Shown: in pieces, positions 42,870 through 55,344 of the stretch | Position numbering within the stretch: position 1 is the first letter of the stretch | Layout: every line of letters starts with the position of its first letter | From: Tetraselmis striata | Taxonomy: Eukaryota > Chlorophyta > Chlorodendrophyceae > Chlorodendrales > Chlorodendraceae | Assembly (NCBI GenBank): GCA_006384855.1 | Contig: VCJN01001531.1 | Coordinates: 1 to 64,000 of the forward strand | Reading direction: 5' to 3' | DNA: 64,000 bases | Notes under the pieces: model-generated | What the model saw: the letters and a program-made list of their open reading frames with translations, nothing else | Database searches by the model: none | What the model was told of the DNA's origin: nothing | Made by a program: the position numbers and the translations under genes

Positions 42870-43555
42870 GACGACACACGGCCCCGGGGCGCCTCCGGGG
42901 CCGCTGGGTGGGTGGCCGGTAGGTCGAGATTACGGGTACCATAAACGGGTACTGGTACGAATGCGCGCGTGACCCAAAAAAGTGTCAGTCGTTCCCCTAC
43001 CTCTTGGGTTGAGCGGAGGAAAAGGAGAGCCGCGTCCGAAATCGCCTGGAATACGAGAGAATTGATACCGGTTGCAATACGGTTTTATCACGGATTTTTA
43101 GGCGTCCTCCGTCCGTCCTCCGTCCTCCGTCCTCGTGTGCTGCGTCTTCGTGAATGAACCGTCATACGTCCGATCTTTGCTCGTTTGATTTCTAGGCACT
43201 CTTACCACAGTCCGTTAAAATCCTGCGACTAGGACGAATCTATCGTGAATTATACCGGAAACATACTGCAAAAATCACGAATGTCCTCCGTCCGTCCTCC
43301 GTCATACGCGCTTCGTGTATGAACCGTCATACGTTCGGTGTTCGGTCGTTTGATTTCACGGTACAGGTACGAGGACGGTAAGGTCCTGAATGGATGCGCG
43401 TGTATTCTAGCCCAGGCACGTCATATATTCGTCTGAAACGCCAAAAAAACGCGGTACCGCAGCGCGTTTTTACTGCTGAATCAGCAAGCGAGACTCGCCC
43501 TCTTTATTTATACTCACAAATCTAACGCTAAAAGGAGTATTACCCGGAAACAACA
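42870..43555. other. Unassigned stretch with CCGTCCT microsatellites
   Basis: Contains CGTCCTCCGTCCGTCCTCCG-type runs near 43105 and 43280. No supported gene. Confidence 0.5.
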
Positions 43556-43612
43556 GTATTACAAGATCAACACTACAAGCCGGCTAAAAGCGGCCCGCAT
43601 CCTGCACCAGGC
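43556..43612 (-). repeat. Short RT2 3'-end fragment
   Basis: CTAAAAGCGGCCCGCATCC with flanking GATCAACAC matches the RT2 end near 38383-38425 on the same strand. Confidence 0.5.
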
Positions 43613-44071
43613 TCAACCCAAGAGGTAGGGGCACCTCCACAAATCCCCGGCGCGAAGCGCCGCTTAGTGGTACTAGAAAAACATTAATTCAAATGCAGTA
43701 CATGTACGCGACCGCATAAAGCTAGACCGAGTAGTCGTTCCAACGGTATTCTGAGACTTTTGTGCATTGGGCTGAGCATTGGACAGAACTGAAATTTGAG
43801 CGCGAATGTCGAATAAAATCGGGCTCGGAGGACGTCCTTGGCTCCCTCAAATTAGACTTCCTATAAACTCTATGTTCCGGCCGCGCGAACGGTGGATCAT
43901 GGATGCCAGGCGGAGCTGACAAAACTCCGAGAGGTCACCGGTAATGCCGGTGCAGCCAAACATTTTGATTTATCTTAATAATACTTTACACAGCAGTAGT
44001 GTATTTAATTTCCGTACCATACACTCCGCACTCATCATTTAAAAAGTGATCTCAAGGATGTACCGATACGA

Positions 44072-44936
44072 CAGAACCCCGTCATTGTCGACCTCTATGG
44101 CGACGCGCTCATGAACCTCTCGGCACCTGGAGACGCTCACTGGCGTGTAGAGCACGGCGCTTACTATCGCAGACGCCTTCCGAGATCACTTTGTTCACGA
44201 TTTAAGTATCGCTCTACGCCGGGAGGTGGATGACTTGTTCCAGCATGCAGTGCATGTTGGCAACACCGTACCCATGAATGAACTCATGGACCTGGTGCCG
44301 GACGCATAGCTGTCCCTCCCGGCGTTCAACTTCGTGACCGGCGGGAGCTATGATCCCCAGAGCTTGAAGTCCACGTTGCTGGAGTTCAAGACTACGCGGT
44401 ACGGGGTCAATCAAGTACACGGCGGTGCCGCGGGCCACGGCTGAGGATCGGTTTGAGCGCTCCTTGTTGGGCGACATACAACGGTGGTTGGCGGTGCGAG
44501 ATGTGGAGTGGCACAACATGGAGCAAGAACAGCAGGGCCCTCTTCGAGAAATTCTGCATATGTAGGGAAAACGCGGGCATGGTCTTCGGCACAGTGGGTG
44601 AGGTGAGCAATAAGTGGGTGCGCATCACTGTGCACGGTGTCGCATGCCTGGCCGCGAATCGGGGTGCACTCTCATCGCGGGGCACTCGGTGCACCACCCG
44701 GGCTCACCAAGAGGCCTTACTCGCAAGATATTTCCTCGGGGTCCTGCGGTTGGTGCTCGCTGCCTCATCAGACGGCGCAGATTCGTCCGCCATATCCCGA
44801 TGCCGAAGCTGCACAACACGTAGTCCGTGGATCACCCTCGCACACACGTGCACGCGATGCCCGGACTCTGAACCATGCGCGCATCACTCATTCATCCCGC
44901 CTCGTGCGGGATGCGTGCCGCTTTAGGCGACTTGCT
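44072..44936 (+). pseudogene. Old decayed copy of the RT2 C-terminal region
   Basis: Plus-strand relic in several frames: AFRDHFVHDLSIALRREVDD, SYDPQSLKSTLLEFKTTRYG and later AWSSAQ... segments match the RT2 protein in order, with many stops and shifts. It ends at the same 3' sequence (GCTTTAGGCGACTTGCTG against GCTTTTAGGCGCCTTGCTG). Confidence 0.7.
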
Positions 44937-46395
44937 GCGTTGATCTTTTAGTACAGATTGTATTAGCGGTAGGTGGATTTGTTAACGGCCTCTTTGTAAT
45001 TCACACCGGTACGAATGCGCTCTGCGACATATCGACATTCCTTATATTACTCGTATAATAAAGAAGTAGAGCCCCTTATTATTATTATTGTTTGTCATTG
45101 TATCATTTATTGTATGCTGTGCTATCTCCGTCTTGCTCTTCTGGGCCGAAATGCATTGCGGCGGAGGCGGGTTGTGTGGTTGACTATATGGCTTCTACTT
45201 ATTAGTCTTTTGTCGTTCATTCCTTCCTCGGGGATGCGTGGTCGATGGCAACCTGCGTCCGTCTGAATCATTGAATGAGGATTGAACCAAACGCCCGGCG
45301 GATGTGTTGTCGAAGAACTGGCTGGGCTGAATATCAAGCACCGGCACACAATTGACATTGCGTGCGTGCACAATGAATGATGCCCGCTTTGGCAATACGC
45401 TGTGGGCCAAGCAAGTGGCCAACTGCGATGGCCGATCATTAGGATTAGCCCGGTAGTGCCGGGGGCTTGGCCGGCGAGCGCAAAAATGATAAGTGGTCGG
45501 ATTGTGATGCCGCAGCCCCGCCCCCCCGCCGACGAGCAGCCGCGCTTCGTATGCTCAATTGTTGAGCATACTCATCGCTATATGTTGGCCGTTTGTGTGG
45601 TGTTGCGACAGTTTATGCACGGGGCGCTTCAAGTTGGGTGACTATGATGTTTTGCGTTGGTTGATGCCTTAATTTGAATAGTGCAAGTTTGCATTGTTTA
45701 TTGTTGCCGCACAGACATCATTGTAACCTGACCGAGGCTTCCCGCGCCGATAGCGGGGCAACCATCACGACATCACGTTGTTGCGGCGACTAAGGACCGC
45801 CACATCAGTCCCACCTATGCATGGTGAACGAGGCCGGCCCTGATGTATGTGCCGACCTACGCGGCCGAGTCCGCGCGATCTGCTAAGTTCTATCGCGACA
45901 TGATGTGATGGCTCATGTGCACCTATGCGCGCCAGTTCTTCTACAACGCATCAATTCTCTAACTGCGCTAATTATTTCGGTAAAATAATAAGCATAACTC
46001 TTACTAACTTTCAATATAAATCCAACCATGGTAATTAGGAGGCGAGTCTGTCTGTCTGTCGCCTAATTTCGGAACAGTTTCGCATAGATTACTAGATACA
46101 TAAAAATTTGTCCGTCATAGATTCCGCCATAATTCCGCGCAGGCCAAAATAACTGTCGCGCTTACCTGCTGACTACCTGTACCGGTACGGGTACCGGTCG
46201 GCCGGCCGCCCGGCCGCCGGCCGCCGCCGGTCAGGCCGGTCGTCGCCGTTCGTCAGGTCTACGGGTTCTAAGGATTTACCCGTTCGTCATGTCTACGATT
46301 GATCCTTGCGGCTCTCTGGATTCCACACTCCTGCAACGGATCTACCAACGATCTCCCGGTCCAATTCGGGGGCCTCGGCATCGGCGATAATGTGG
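44937..46395. other. Unassigned stretch with a CGGCC-rich palindromic block
   Basis: No supported gene. 46185-46250 is built of GGCCGGCCGC-type palindromes and could form strong secondary structure. Confidence 0.45.
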
Positions 46396-47680
46396 TTATA
46401 GCAGATGCCTCCCACATCGGCGCTGCTCACCGATATGCTCTCGAACCGGTAGTGGTGTGAGATAATTGGCGGATTTCATGTCCCCCCATCTGGCAGGAGG
46501 GGTCAGCAAGACCATCAAAGGACATGAGCGATGAGCACCTTTGAACAAATCCTGGAACTTTTTGGGGAAGCCTGTTGGGCCGAGGTCATCAACCTTGGCT
46601 CGGAACTTGGTGATGGCGTCAAGGCGAGCGGCCGCTTGCTCATCCGACACATCGTCTTCCACATCCCATTCGATGATGTGGTCCGAGAGATATTTCCCCC
46701 GGTTCCTGGCCGGTTCGTCCGACGTCAGCAGTTGGAGTGCCTCTCTGCCCTTTGCCGTGTCAATGCCATTCATGAGCTTGATGTTTGCTCGACGCAAGAG
46801 ATCGCGAAACCTCCAGGTCTCAATCATCGCGAGCCACTCCGCGTTGGTGTGCGTAACAGCCATGGGGCCATTGTCGCCGGCATCCTTGATGTCATCCACC
46901 AGCTCGTAGAGGCAAGGGGTCACACTTTGCTCGCCTTGGATGAGGAGTCCAACCACAAGGTACATCTGGCCCACAGGGAGATCCGCGCTGTCGCTCTGCT
47001 TGGCAAGAGACGGCTCGTCTAGCCAGGGCGCATGGTGTCCAAAGCCAACATCCGGGGTCGAAAAACAAACTTCGGTACGGAGAAAGGAATGATAGTATTC
47101 CATGTGATTAAGACACTGGGGTCGGTCACAACTTACCTTCATGCGACCCGGAAGTGAGCTCTGTCTTTGCCGAAGCCGTACTTCTTGTTATCGAGGATTG
47201 CATTGATAGGCTTCCGAATTGCTTCGTAAACCTTCCTCATTTCCTTCTGGGTGAGCTGCCTGCCGTAATTGAGACGCTCGACTCTATCGAGTTTTTGCTG
47301 GTAGTACACAAATAGGTCTCCGAGTTTGGTTCTGGCTTCGTCCCATCCTCGAACCCCGAGGTCCACATGCCGGTAGGCTTCAGAAATCTGCTCAAGGGGC
47401 TCAAAAACACTGCGCAAATCATTTGTCAGAATCTAGCAGCATTAACAACTAACACGATAAGTTTTCATTATGTACACAGCTTACCGTTGTGGGCGCGAGC
47501 AAAGGTCAATCAAATGAACTCGCTGCTCTTCTCATCTTTGATGCCGATCTTCTCAAGTTCAACTTGAAGAACTTCAGACTTCTTGAACTCCTTCACGACT
47601 CTGATTTGCGGAAGTGCCCTAAAGCCGGGGCGAGTTGCATCCTGATTTGCATACCAGCTCTCGAAACATCTGCGAAGGAT
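46396..47680 (-). CDS. Putative downstream exons of the Pro/Glu-rich gene; unknown protein
   Basis: Three minus-strand coding-like segments: from 47680 (acceptor TTTCCGCAG; ILRRCFESWYANQDATRPGF), 47402-47139 (acceptor GCGCAG; LTQKEMRKVYEAIRKPINAI) and about 47080-46500 (LYELVDDIKDAG, WDVEDDVSDEQAAARLDAIT). Before the hAT insertion, the first would have followed exon 9 of the gene at 52.5-56.3 kb across an intron holding a 24-bp array, in phase 0. The joins between the three segments do not keep phase, so frameshifts or missed exons are likely. No domain recognised. Confidence 0.4.
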
Positions 47681-47716
47681 CTGCGGAAACAATTGCAAAA
47701 TTCCGAACGATTGTAC

Positions 47717-47822
47717 CTATGATGACAGACCGTTTCGTCCCACTGATGACAGACCGTTTCGTCTCACTGATGACAGAACGTTTCGTCCCGCTGATGACAT
47801 ACCGTTTCGTCCCACTGATGAC
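47717..47822 (+). repeat. 24-bp tandem array, left half, split by a hAT element
   Basis: About 4.5 units of CTGATGACAGACCGTTTC-GTCCCA. Ends at CTGATGAC (47815-47822), the target duplication of the hAT element. Confidence 0.95.
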
Positions 47823-48260
47823 TAAGGCTCCGCATCAAGAATCAATTAAAGATCGAATCATGGTGCACTAGACAGATCGTGAATCGCACCAAGAATCAAT
47901 ATTTAGGCGCGGAATTTACCGGTGCACCGATATTTACATTGTAGATTTTACTGGTGCACCGATATTTAGGTGCCGGAATTTACTGGTGCACCGATAGTTA
48001 TTGGGCTGTAATATTCGGTGCATCGATATTTAGCTGGCGGTATTTACTGGTGCACCGATAATTCGGTGCAAGAATTTACTGGTGGACCGATACTTCGGTG
48101 CCGACATTTACTGATGCACCAACATTTAACCGCATATTTTACCCATGCACCAATATTTATCTGCGTAATTGAATCAACGACTGGTGCACCAAGAATCAAC
48201 CGAGAATCGGCCACAGTGGGAGACATGTGTCATCGATAGCTTCAGTCGTGACGATGCGTG
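47823..48260 (+). repeat. Left terminal/subterminal region of the hAT element
   Basis: TAAGGCTCCGCATCAAGAAT followed by about nine GGTGCACCGATA-type blocks spaced near 30-50 bp. The complement of this region forms the right end of the nested element (51482 back to about 51112). Confidence 0.85.
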
Positions 48261-48670
48261 GTAACCACGATCTGACGGCCACCGTTGAACAATTGCGGGA
48301 TCATTGCTCCCCAATTGCATCGACGCCTCGACGGCAATGAAATGACCATTGAGATTATCGGACGGTACATATTTAAACTTCGGCGGATCAACCCCTCAAG
48401 ATCCCATATGGTAGACCGCAACGCGGTTGTTGGGCGCGGTCAGGGTGCTGGAAGGGTTTCCCCCGGTGAGATCAATCGGCTGGATCCAGGTGAGGGCGCG
48501 GGCGCGGAGGATATAAACCCCTGGCGGGTTTATTCGCCGTTTTTCACCGGGTTTACTCGGCCGCGATTTTCCAATACTTTGTGTAGTACTCGTCAGCAAT
48601 AGTGGCGCGTCAAGCAGCCGCGCGCCGGTAGCAGTTTAAATACCGTACGCCCGTGTCACGAGTTCAAACG

Positions 48671-50504
48671 ATGGCCAGGAAGCGCGGGCGCCCGCAGATT
48701 GCACTTCCTCCTGCGAAGGCTCCGACCTTGGACCCCGAAGGCGCCCCAGATGGACCCAAGCGCACTCCCATCAGCTTCGCGGATGCATACAACGGGCGCG
48801 AGGCGTACAAGGTCGAGAAGATCCTTGCGCAAGTAACGCGCAAGGGTGTGGAGCACTACATCGTGCGATGGGAGGGACTATGCGACAAGGCGGATACCAC
48901 GGAGCCTGCTTCTCACATGGAGGACGACGAGAGCCTGGCAAAGATCGACGAGTTCCTCGAGGCTAGGCGTGCCCTCGGCGTCGGGCGCCCCAGTGCCAAG
49001 CGCCCTAACACTGGGTCTGATCCGGGATCCTCAAGCATTCGCAGCCTCCCACAGGATGGCCTTACCAGTGACGAGGCGACTAACGCCCAGGAGGTGCTAC
49101 TCGTCGGCGATGAAAATCCGGAGAATCCCGAACCCGCTCCTGGTGAGATCCCCCGCGCTGAACCCCTTTACGGCCCCGCCCCCTGCCCTTTCTACCTTTG
49201 TAGCTAAAGGTGCTGATCCGCTCGCCATGTACAGCGCATGCTGCGGCGGCCAATCGTCGCGCGACAGTGCAGCCCCGCAAGTCCATCGTCTGGAACTACT
49301 TCAGCAAGAAGTTCCGCGGAGAGGACGCCTACCTCTACAGCACATGCAGTCTCTGCCGCACCACCATGGCGTTTTGCAACACCACGAACCTGAGCAACCA
49401 CCTCATCCGCAAGCATTCCGACGACCTAGTCGACGATGCGATGGGCGGCAAGGTGCGCCGCTGACACCCTCCCCCGCGGCGCACCCTTATGGAAAAGATA
49501 GTATCGGACTTTCTTGCCGATCCCTCGCCGCCGTTGTCCGTATGCCGACAGATCGCACTTAAGGCCATCTTCAAGAAGGACGCGGGGGGTTTCAACAAGC
49601 CTGCCCCTGTCGCCGAGGCTGTCAAGCCCACCAAGCTTCCCGATGACGTGAAGCGCGACTACGACGCAGCTGATGTGAAGTGGATCGTCAAGAGCTGCAT
49701 GCCTCACAGCATCACGGAGCGCGACCAGTATCTGCGGGAGTTCCTGAAGGTACAAGCCCATTCTCGCTTCCTATGCCTTTCCGTTGCCCAACCCCCTCAC
49801 ATTTATTTACTAACGTTGATGCTATTTTTCCACACAGTTGCTTACACATGAACGATACTCCGGGCCCATGGCATCCACAGTTAACAAGATGATCCTGGAG
49901 ATGTCGGTGGATAACATTCTCCAGCTAAAGGTTGGTAGCCTCCCTCCACGTTCCCCTTTCCTCCATCTACCCCTTGTGCGCACAGTGGACCAGGACAACA
50001 TGCCTTGTTCGGACTGGCCGCATCGGCTCCAGCTGCCAACGAGACTTCTGTGCCAGTGCCATCAACAACTCAGCACTCTTGGACCCCAGCACAGGTACTT
50101 GCCACGCAAATGAAGGAGGTGGAGGAGTACCTCAAGCTCCCCCAGGTGCGCGAGTTATGATGTGCATAATAGTTTTGAGCATATTGTGCCAAATATGTGC
50201 TGATATGCTTTGAGATTGTATGTAAGCATGTTAAGTGACGATTCTCAAAAACTTTTCTTATTTGCAGGTCAATCCCATCAATGATGATGGCACAGACTTT
50301 GATTTGTTGGCCTGGTGGAAGGCCAGGCAGACCATCTTTCCCCACTTGAGCAAGATGGCTCGCCAATTCCATGCCTTCCCCGCAACCTCTGCAGATGTGG
50401 AACGCCTCTTCTCTGCAGCAGGCAGAATGCACAACGACTTCAAGAAGTCTACCTCTGAGACGACACTTGAGCACGCGCTCATTGTGTACAAGAACCTTGA
50501 CTAG
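48671..50504 (+). CDS. hAT transposase-like protein with AT-hook, chromodomain, BED finger, hAT dimerisation domain
   Basis: First exon from ATG 48671: AT-hook ARKRGRPQI, then a chromodomain (YKVEKILAQVTRKG, HYIVRWEGL, IDEFLEAR). Next coding segment from about 49204 (acceptor TTTGTAG): BED zinc finger CSLCRTTMAF...LSNHLIRKH. Then DVKWIVKSCMPHSITERDQY (donor AAG|GTACAA, 49750) and short exons near 49836-49931 and 50103-50149. The final exon, 50268-50504, has DLLAWWKARQTIFPHL and ATSADVERLFSAAG, the hAT C-terminal dimerisation signature. Most of the RNase H-like catalytic core is missing between finger and C terminus, so this is an internally deleted or repurposed protein. The chromodomain keeps the first Tyr and the VRWEG Trp, but has TTEP in place of the usual WEP. 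Confidence 0.7.
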
Positions 50505-50550
50505 GGGTGGTATCATAGTGTTGTCGTTGCGTGTAGGTAGTGGTGTCGGT

Positions 50551-51482
50551 TAGGGCTCCGCATCAAGCCTCAGGAGATAAATATCAAGAATTGGTGCATG
50601 ACGGAAAAAAAGATCAAGAATTGGTGCATGATCCAGTTGATCCGATCTTTAATCGATTTAATTGGGTTGCTAAACATTGGTGCACCGGTAAATCCACCAC
50701 ATAAATATCGGTGCACCAGTAAATTCCGTGTCTAAATATCGGTGCACCAGTAAATTCCGTGTCTAAATATTGGTGCACCAGAAAATTATGCGAAAATATT
50801 GGTGCACCAAAGGTGATATATGCAGTATTAATCGATTTTACTCCGCGAATTTGATGTTAATCTGGAAGAAAGGAAATTGTGTCAAGTTCATGCGATGAAA
50901 ATGAGCCTCAATTAACATCATCATATTATTATTACACTTTGATCCATGCATCAGGTGGACAGGACGCACACCACATTACTGCAGCATGTGTGATGCGCTA
51001 AGTACTAAGAAGCATGTATGGGACCAATCCCATACAACTTGGGAAAAAGATTGCGGCCCCTGCCCTCCCCCTTCGTCCGCGGGAATCATCAATGAGTACA
51101 ACCCTCTCTAAGCATCGTCACGACCGAAGCCGTCGATGACACATGTCTCCCACTGTGGCTGATTCTCGGTTGATTCTTGGTGCACCAGTCGTTGATTCAA
51201 TTACGCAGATAAATATTGGTGCATCGGTAAAATATGCGGTTAAATGTTGGTGCATCAGTAAATGTCGGCACCGAAGTATCGGTGCACCAGTAAATACCGG
51301 TACCTTAATATCGGTGCACCAGTAAATTCCGCCAGCTAAATATCGGTGCACCGAATAATACAGCCCAATAAATATCGGTGCACCAGTAAATTCCGCGCCT
51401 AAATATTGATTCTTGGTGCGATTCACGATCTGTCTGGTGCACCATGATTCGATCTTTTATTAACTCTTGATGCGGAGCCTTA
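50551..51482 (-). mobile_element. Nested non-autonomous hAT derivative, 932 bp
   Basis: Flanked by GTGTCGGT (50543-50550 and 51483-51490), an 8-bp hAT duplication. Its left end (TAGGGCTCCGCATCAAGCCT) matches the outer element's right end and its right end matches the outer left end, so it lies inverted. Its interior (50830-51108) matches 52030-51743 reversed. All coding sequence is deleted; the junction is at about 51108-51112. Confidence 0.93.
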
Positions 51483-51490
51483 GTGTCGGT

Positions 51491-52363
51491 ATTGCATACC
51501 ATCACTTGTAAGCACCGTCTGTTACGATCAATGGTCTCTGCATTGGGTGCATGACAGCTCGCAGCCCGGCAGCCATCCACAGCTACAACCATGAAGTCAG
51601 CCACTTGCACATGCATTGCACCAATATTCACTTTGTATATCCGCATAAGCATCTTCCGCTATACCTTCTGCCCAATGATCCCTAACAACCTGGAGAGGGT
51701 TATACTCATCAGACCTGGAGAGGTGTCGATAATACTCAACCTGGAGAGGGTTGTACTCATTGATGATTCCCGCGGACGAAGGGGGAGGGCAGGGGCCGCA
51801 ATCTTTTTCCCAAGTTGTATGGGATTGGTCCCATACTTGCTTCTTAGTACTTAGCGCATCACACATGCTGCAGTAATATGGTGTGCGTCCTGTCCACCTG
51901 ATGCATGGATCAAAGTGTAATAATAATATGATGATGTTAATTGAGGCTCATTTTCATCGCATGAACTTGACACAATTTCCATTCTTCCAGATTAACATCA
52001 AATTCGCGGAGTAAAATCGATTAATACTGCATATATCACCTCTGGTGCACCAATATTTTCGCATAATTTACTGGTGCACCGATATTTAGACAGGGAATTT
52101 ACTGGTGCACCGATATTTAGACACGGAATTTACTGGTGCACCGATATTTATGTGGTGGATTTTACTGGTGCACCGATATTTCGGTGGTAGATTTTACTGG
52201 TGCACCGATATTAAAGGGGTTGGATTTGCCGGTGCACCAATGTTTAGCAACCCAATCGATTAAAGATCGGATCAACTGGATCATGCACCAATTCTTGATC
52301 TTTTTTTTTCCGTTATGCACCAATTCTTGATATTTATCTCCTGAGGCTTGATGCGGAGCCCTA
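51491..52363 (+). other. 3' non-coding and right terminal region of the outer hAT
   Basis: Non-coding. 52040-52250 carries the GGTGCACCGATATTTA blocks; no ORF belongs here. Confidence 0.8.
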
Positions 52364-52440
52364 CTGATGACATACCGTTTCGTCCCACTGATGACAGACC
52401 GATTCGTCCCACTGATGACATACCGTTTCGTCCCACTAAC
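52364..52440 (+). repeat. 24-bp tandem array, right half, after the hAT element
   Basis: About three units of the CTGATGACATACCGTTTC-GTCCCA type, resuming in phase after the hAT target duplication. Confidence 0.95.
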
Positions 52441-55344
52441 AGACGTATTTTTAACCCGATGACAACAGAGTGACTTTTTTGTCACACTTTACGCCTATTT
52501 GCTCCCACGGTCAGCTTAATAATAATTTGGGAGAATGGGTCGCTCACCGGGAGTTTGTCCATGGACGTGTCTCCCACGACGGTGTGACCCGCCTCGTTGA
52601 GCTTCATAGACATGTAGCGGCGGACTTCCGGCGAGAGGCCGATGTACATCTTGTCCGACGTGAGGTGGATGCGTTTGTTGGCTTTGTAGATTTCCGGATA
52701 ATTTTCTTTCACCATGCGCTTTCCCTCCCGTCTGTGGCTGCCGTCGATGTTGGCTTGACGCACGCCGTGTGCGCCCAGAAACTTGATGATTACGTCGATC
52801 TCTAGCTTGTAGGAACTTGAATCCGCCAACCTCCGGTTCTCCCCGCCTTCGAATGCTGCGACTAGCTCCTTGAAGTTGGCCATGGTCAGAGCGAGGGGCT
52901 CATACTCTTCGCTGAACGTTGAGGTCATACCCTTGGCAACCACTGGAAAGGACACTGAGAAATTCTCGGCGGATAGGGAAGGATTCCTCTGAATAACAAA
53001 TGCAAGAAATGGATGTCAGTAAGTTGCATTGTGTATTGATTTAGATTTGTCTACACATATTTGATCCGGATAGGTACAACAAGTCGCGGTAGGCTTTTAC
53101 CTTGTAGCTTTGCGCCACCATATTGCAGTCTTGCAGCTTTGGGGATCGGAATTCAAATTCCGGCGGCGGAGCGACGAACTTATCGGATGGGAAGCTGAAA
53201 ATGTGAGACAGCCCTGTATCCTTGTCGATGACGAGGTTGACTCTGTCGGCGTATAACGTGTTGATGTCGCCACCGTGAGATTTCTTCACCTCTGGATCAG
53301 CAATCTCGACTCTGAGGTGGCCGTAAGAGATCCAGTCGACGGCACCGGTGTGGTGGAAGCCATTCAAGGCCGGCGGGACGGCCAACGTGTCGACGTATGG
53401 AAGCGCGTTCTTAAAATCCTTGTCAATGTTGGCCAAGTCATCGATGTCAATCTGACCAGACGCGAAACCTGTCAGCGCCTGCGACAGCACATTGCGCTCG
53501 ACCAAAGTCCATGCGTAGTAAGACTGGAACCGCGGTTGGAAGGAGAGTGGCGGTTGGATCGCGTGGAGTAGCAACCTCTCAAAGCTGACATCGATCCTGA
53601 ACTCCTTGTGCAGTGTCAACCGATAAGGTTCAAGAGAGATCTGCGGTAGTAAGCATAAGAATATTAATACTTATTGATACACGAAATTAACACGAATTCA
53701 GAGACATTATATAAGCTTTACTCACCCCGTAGTTTCCGGCCGAGCCCAGCTCGACGTCCTTGATCTTTCCGATACATGCGAGAAGTGGCCCCTTCGGATC
53801 ATCGAAAAAGTCCTTGCCAGTCAGCATGCTCGCCTTGTGCAATTCGATGTACAAATAGATATGTACCTAAGCACTTGTGTTCTTGAACCAGTGGATAGTC
53901 CAGCTCCTTGAGGTAAAGTCGTTGTAGGAGTCATGTTCTTGGGATCCGTCCCTCTCGTCAAAGAAGTCGTCATAAGAGGCGACTGTCATAAGCTTTGTCT
54001 TCCTCTCGGGTCCAGGAGTGCCGGTGATGTCGAGAGCTTGCTTACGCTTCTCTGCCGCCCGTTGCCTCTTCCTTTGTGCCGAAGACCTCTTCATCCGTGC
54101 ACATACTTAGGAATTCAGGAACCCTTCTTCTCGGGGCCTCGGCAAGAGATGCTCGAGAACCAGAGGCTCCAGAACCGGACGCTTGCCCGGTAGTCGGCGC
54201 TGGAGTCTCGAGCTCGGGCTCCGGCTTCGGTTCAGGCTCCGGGTCAAGCCGAGCGGGCTCATGCTCAGGCTCGGGCTCCGGCTCGGGCTGAGGCTCCGGT
54301 TCATGCTCCGGCTCTGGCTCCATCTGAGTGGGCTCAGTTTCATGCTCATGCTGAGGCTCGGGCTCGGGCTCAGTGGGCTATGTTTCAGGCTCGGGCTCCG
54401 GCTCGGGCTCCGGCTCAGTGTGCTCTATTTCAGGCTCCGGCTCAGGCTCTGGCTCGGGCTCCGGCTCGAGCTCAGGCTCCGGCTCTGTTTCCGGTACTTG
54501 AGGCGGGCCTTAAGACAAAGAAGAGCCTTGATTCGGGGAACCTGTAAAGAATGAGTAGAGAGTACTCAACACACCTGCGGTGGGCGTCACGATTAACTAT
54601 TGAACGGTATCGCCATACACCATCAAAGCCAAGCGTGATTTTCTTACCTGGGGATCCCGATTTACCGGCTGCTTCCGACGCGGTTGCCTGCGCCAATTGA
54701 CGACCTGTTGGAACGTCAGATAACTCACTGACGAGAAATTAATCGAAGGGAGTGAGAAGGCATGGATTGATACTTTCAGTCACAATTACCTGGAGTCACA
54801 ATCGTCTCTGAAACCTTTTCTTTTCCCTTGGATTCCTTTGAAGCTTGAGTCGCTACTGGCTCATGTGCGAGTCCTTTCGAACCTGTCAACACACATGATT
54901 TCAAACAATGTCAATATGACACAGTCCACTCACAAAAATCATATTATTGGAGAGGCAAGGACCTGATTGATGGTAAGCTTGCATGAGCTTTTTGTAATCG
55001 ATTAGCCTTCGCGCTGTCTGCATTTGAGCATCTGAGAGGACTTGGCCGCTCATGATTTGGGCCCTCAAAAGAGCGGCGGCCGATCTTTCTCCTTGCGAGT
55101 GCGTGCCGTAAGCCGGCACTCTACCTCCTGAAAGGCTCGGTTTCTAGGGGTTACCTGATGCCTCAGCGCCCGCTCTACCTAGAGAAGCTGAGGTTGCACG
55201 GCTCTTCTTCGCCGCCGGCTGCTCGGGCACAGAAGATGACGCCTTGTGTTTTCTCCCGACTAGCGCTCCGAGCGCATCGAATTCTTTTGCTTTCTCGGTA
55301 GGTCTTGATGTCCGCTTGGACCTTCGACCTATAAATATCATATT

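Larger units (their letters stand above)
47823..52363 (+). mobile_element. hAT transposon with long terminal repeats, 4541 bp including a nested insertion
   Basis: Starts TAAGGCTCCGCATCAAG and ends CTTGATGCGGAGCCCTA, flanked by the 8-bp duplication CTGATGAC (47815-47822 and 52364-52371), as expected of hAT. Both ends carry several hundred bases of repeated GGTGCACCGATATTTA blocks, likely transposase binding sites. It encodes a chromodomain-BED-hATC protein on the plus strand. A second hAT copy (50551-51482) sits 46 bp after the stop codon. The target was a 24-bp tandem array, whose phase resumes exactly after the element. Confidence 0.93.
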
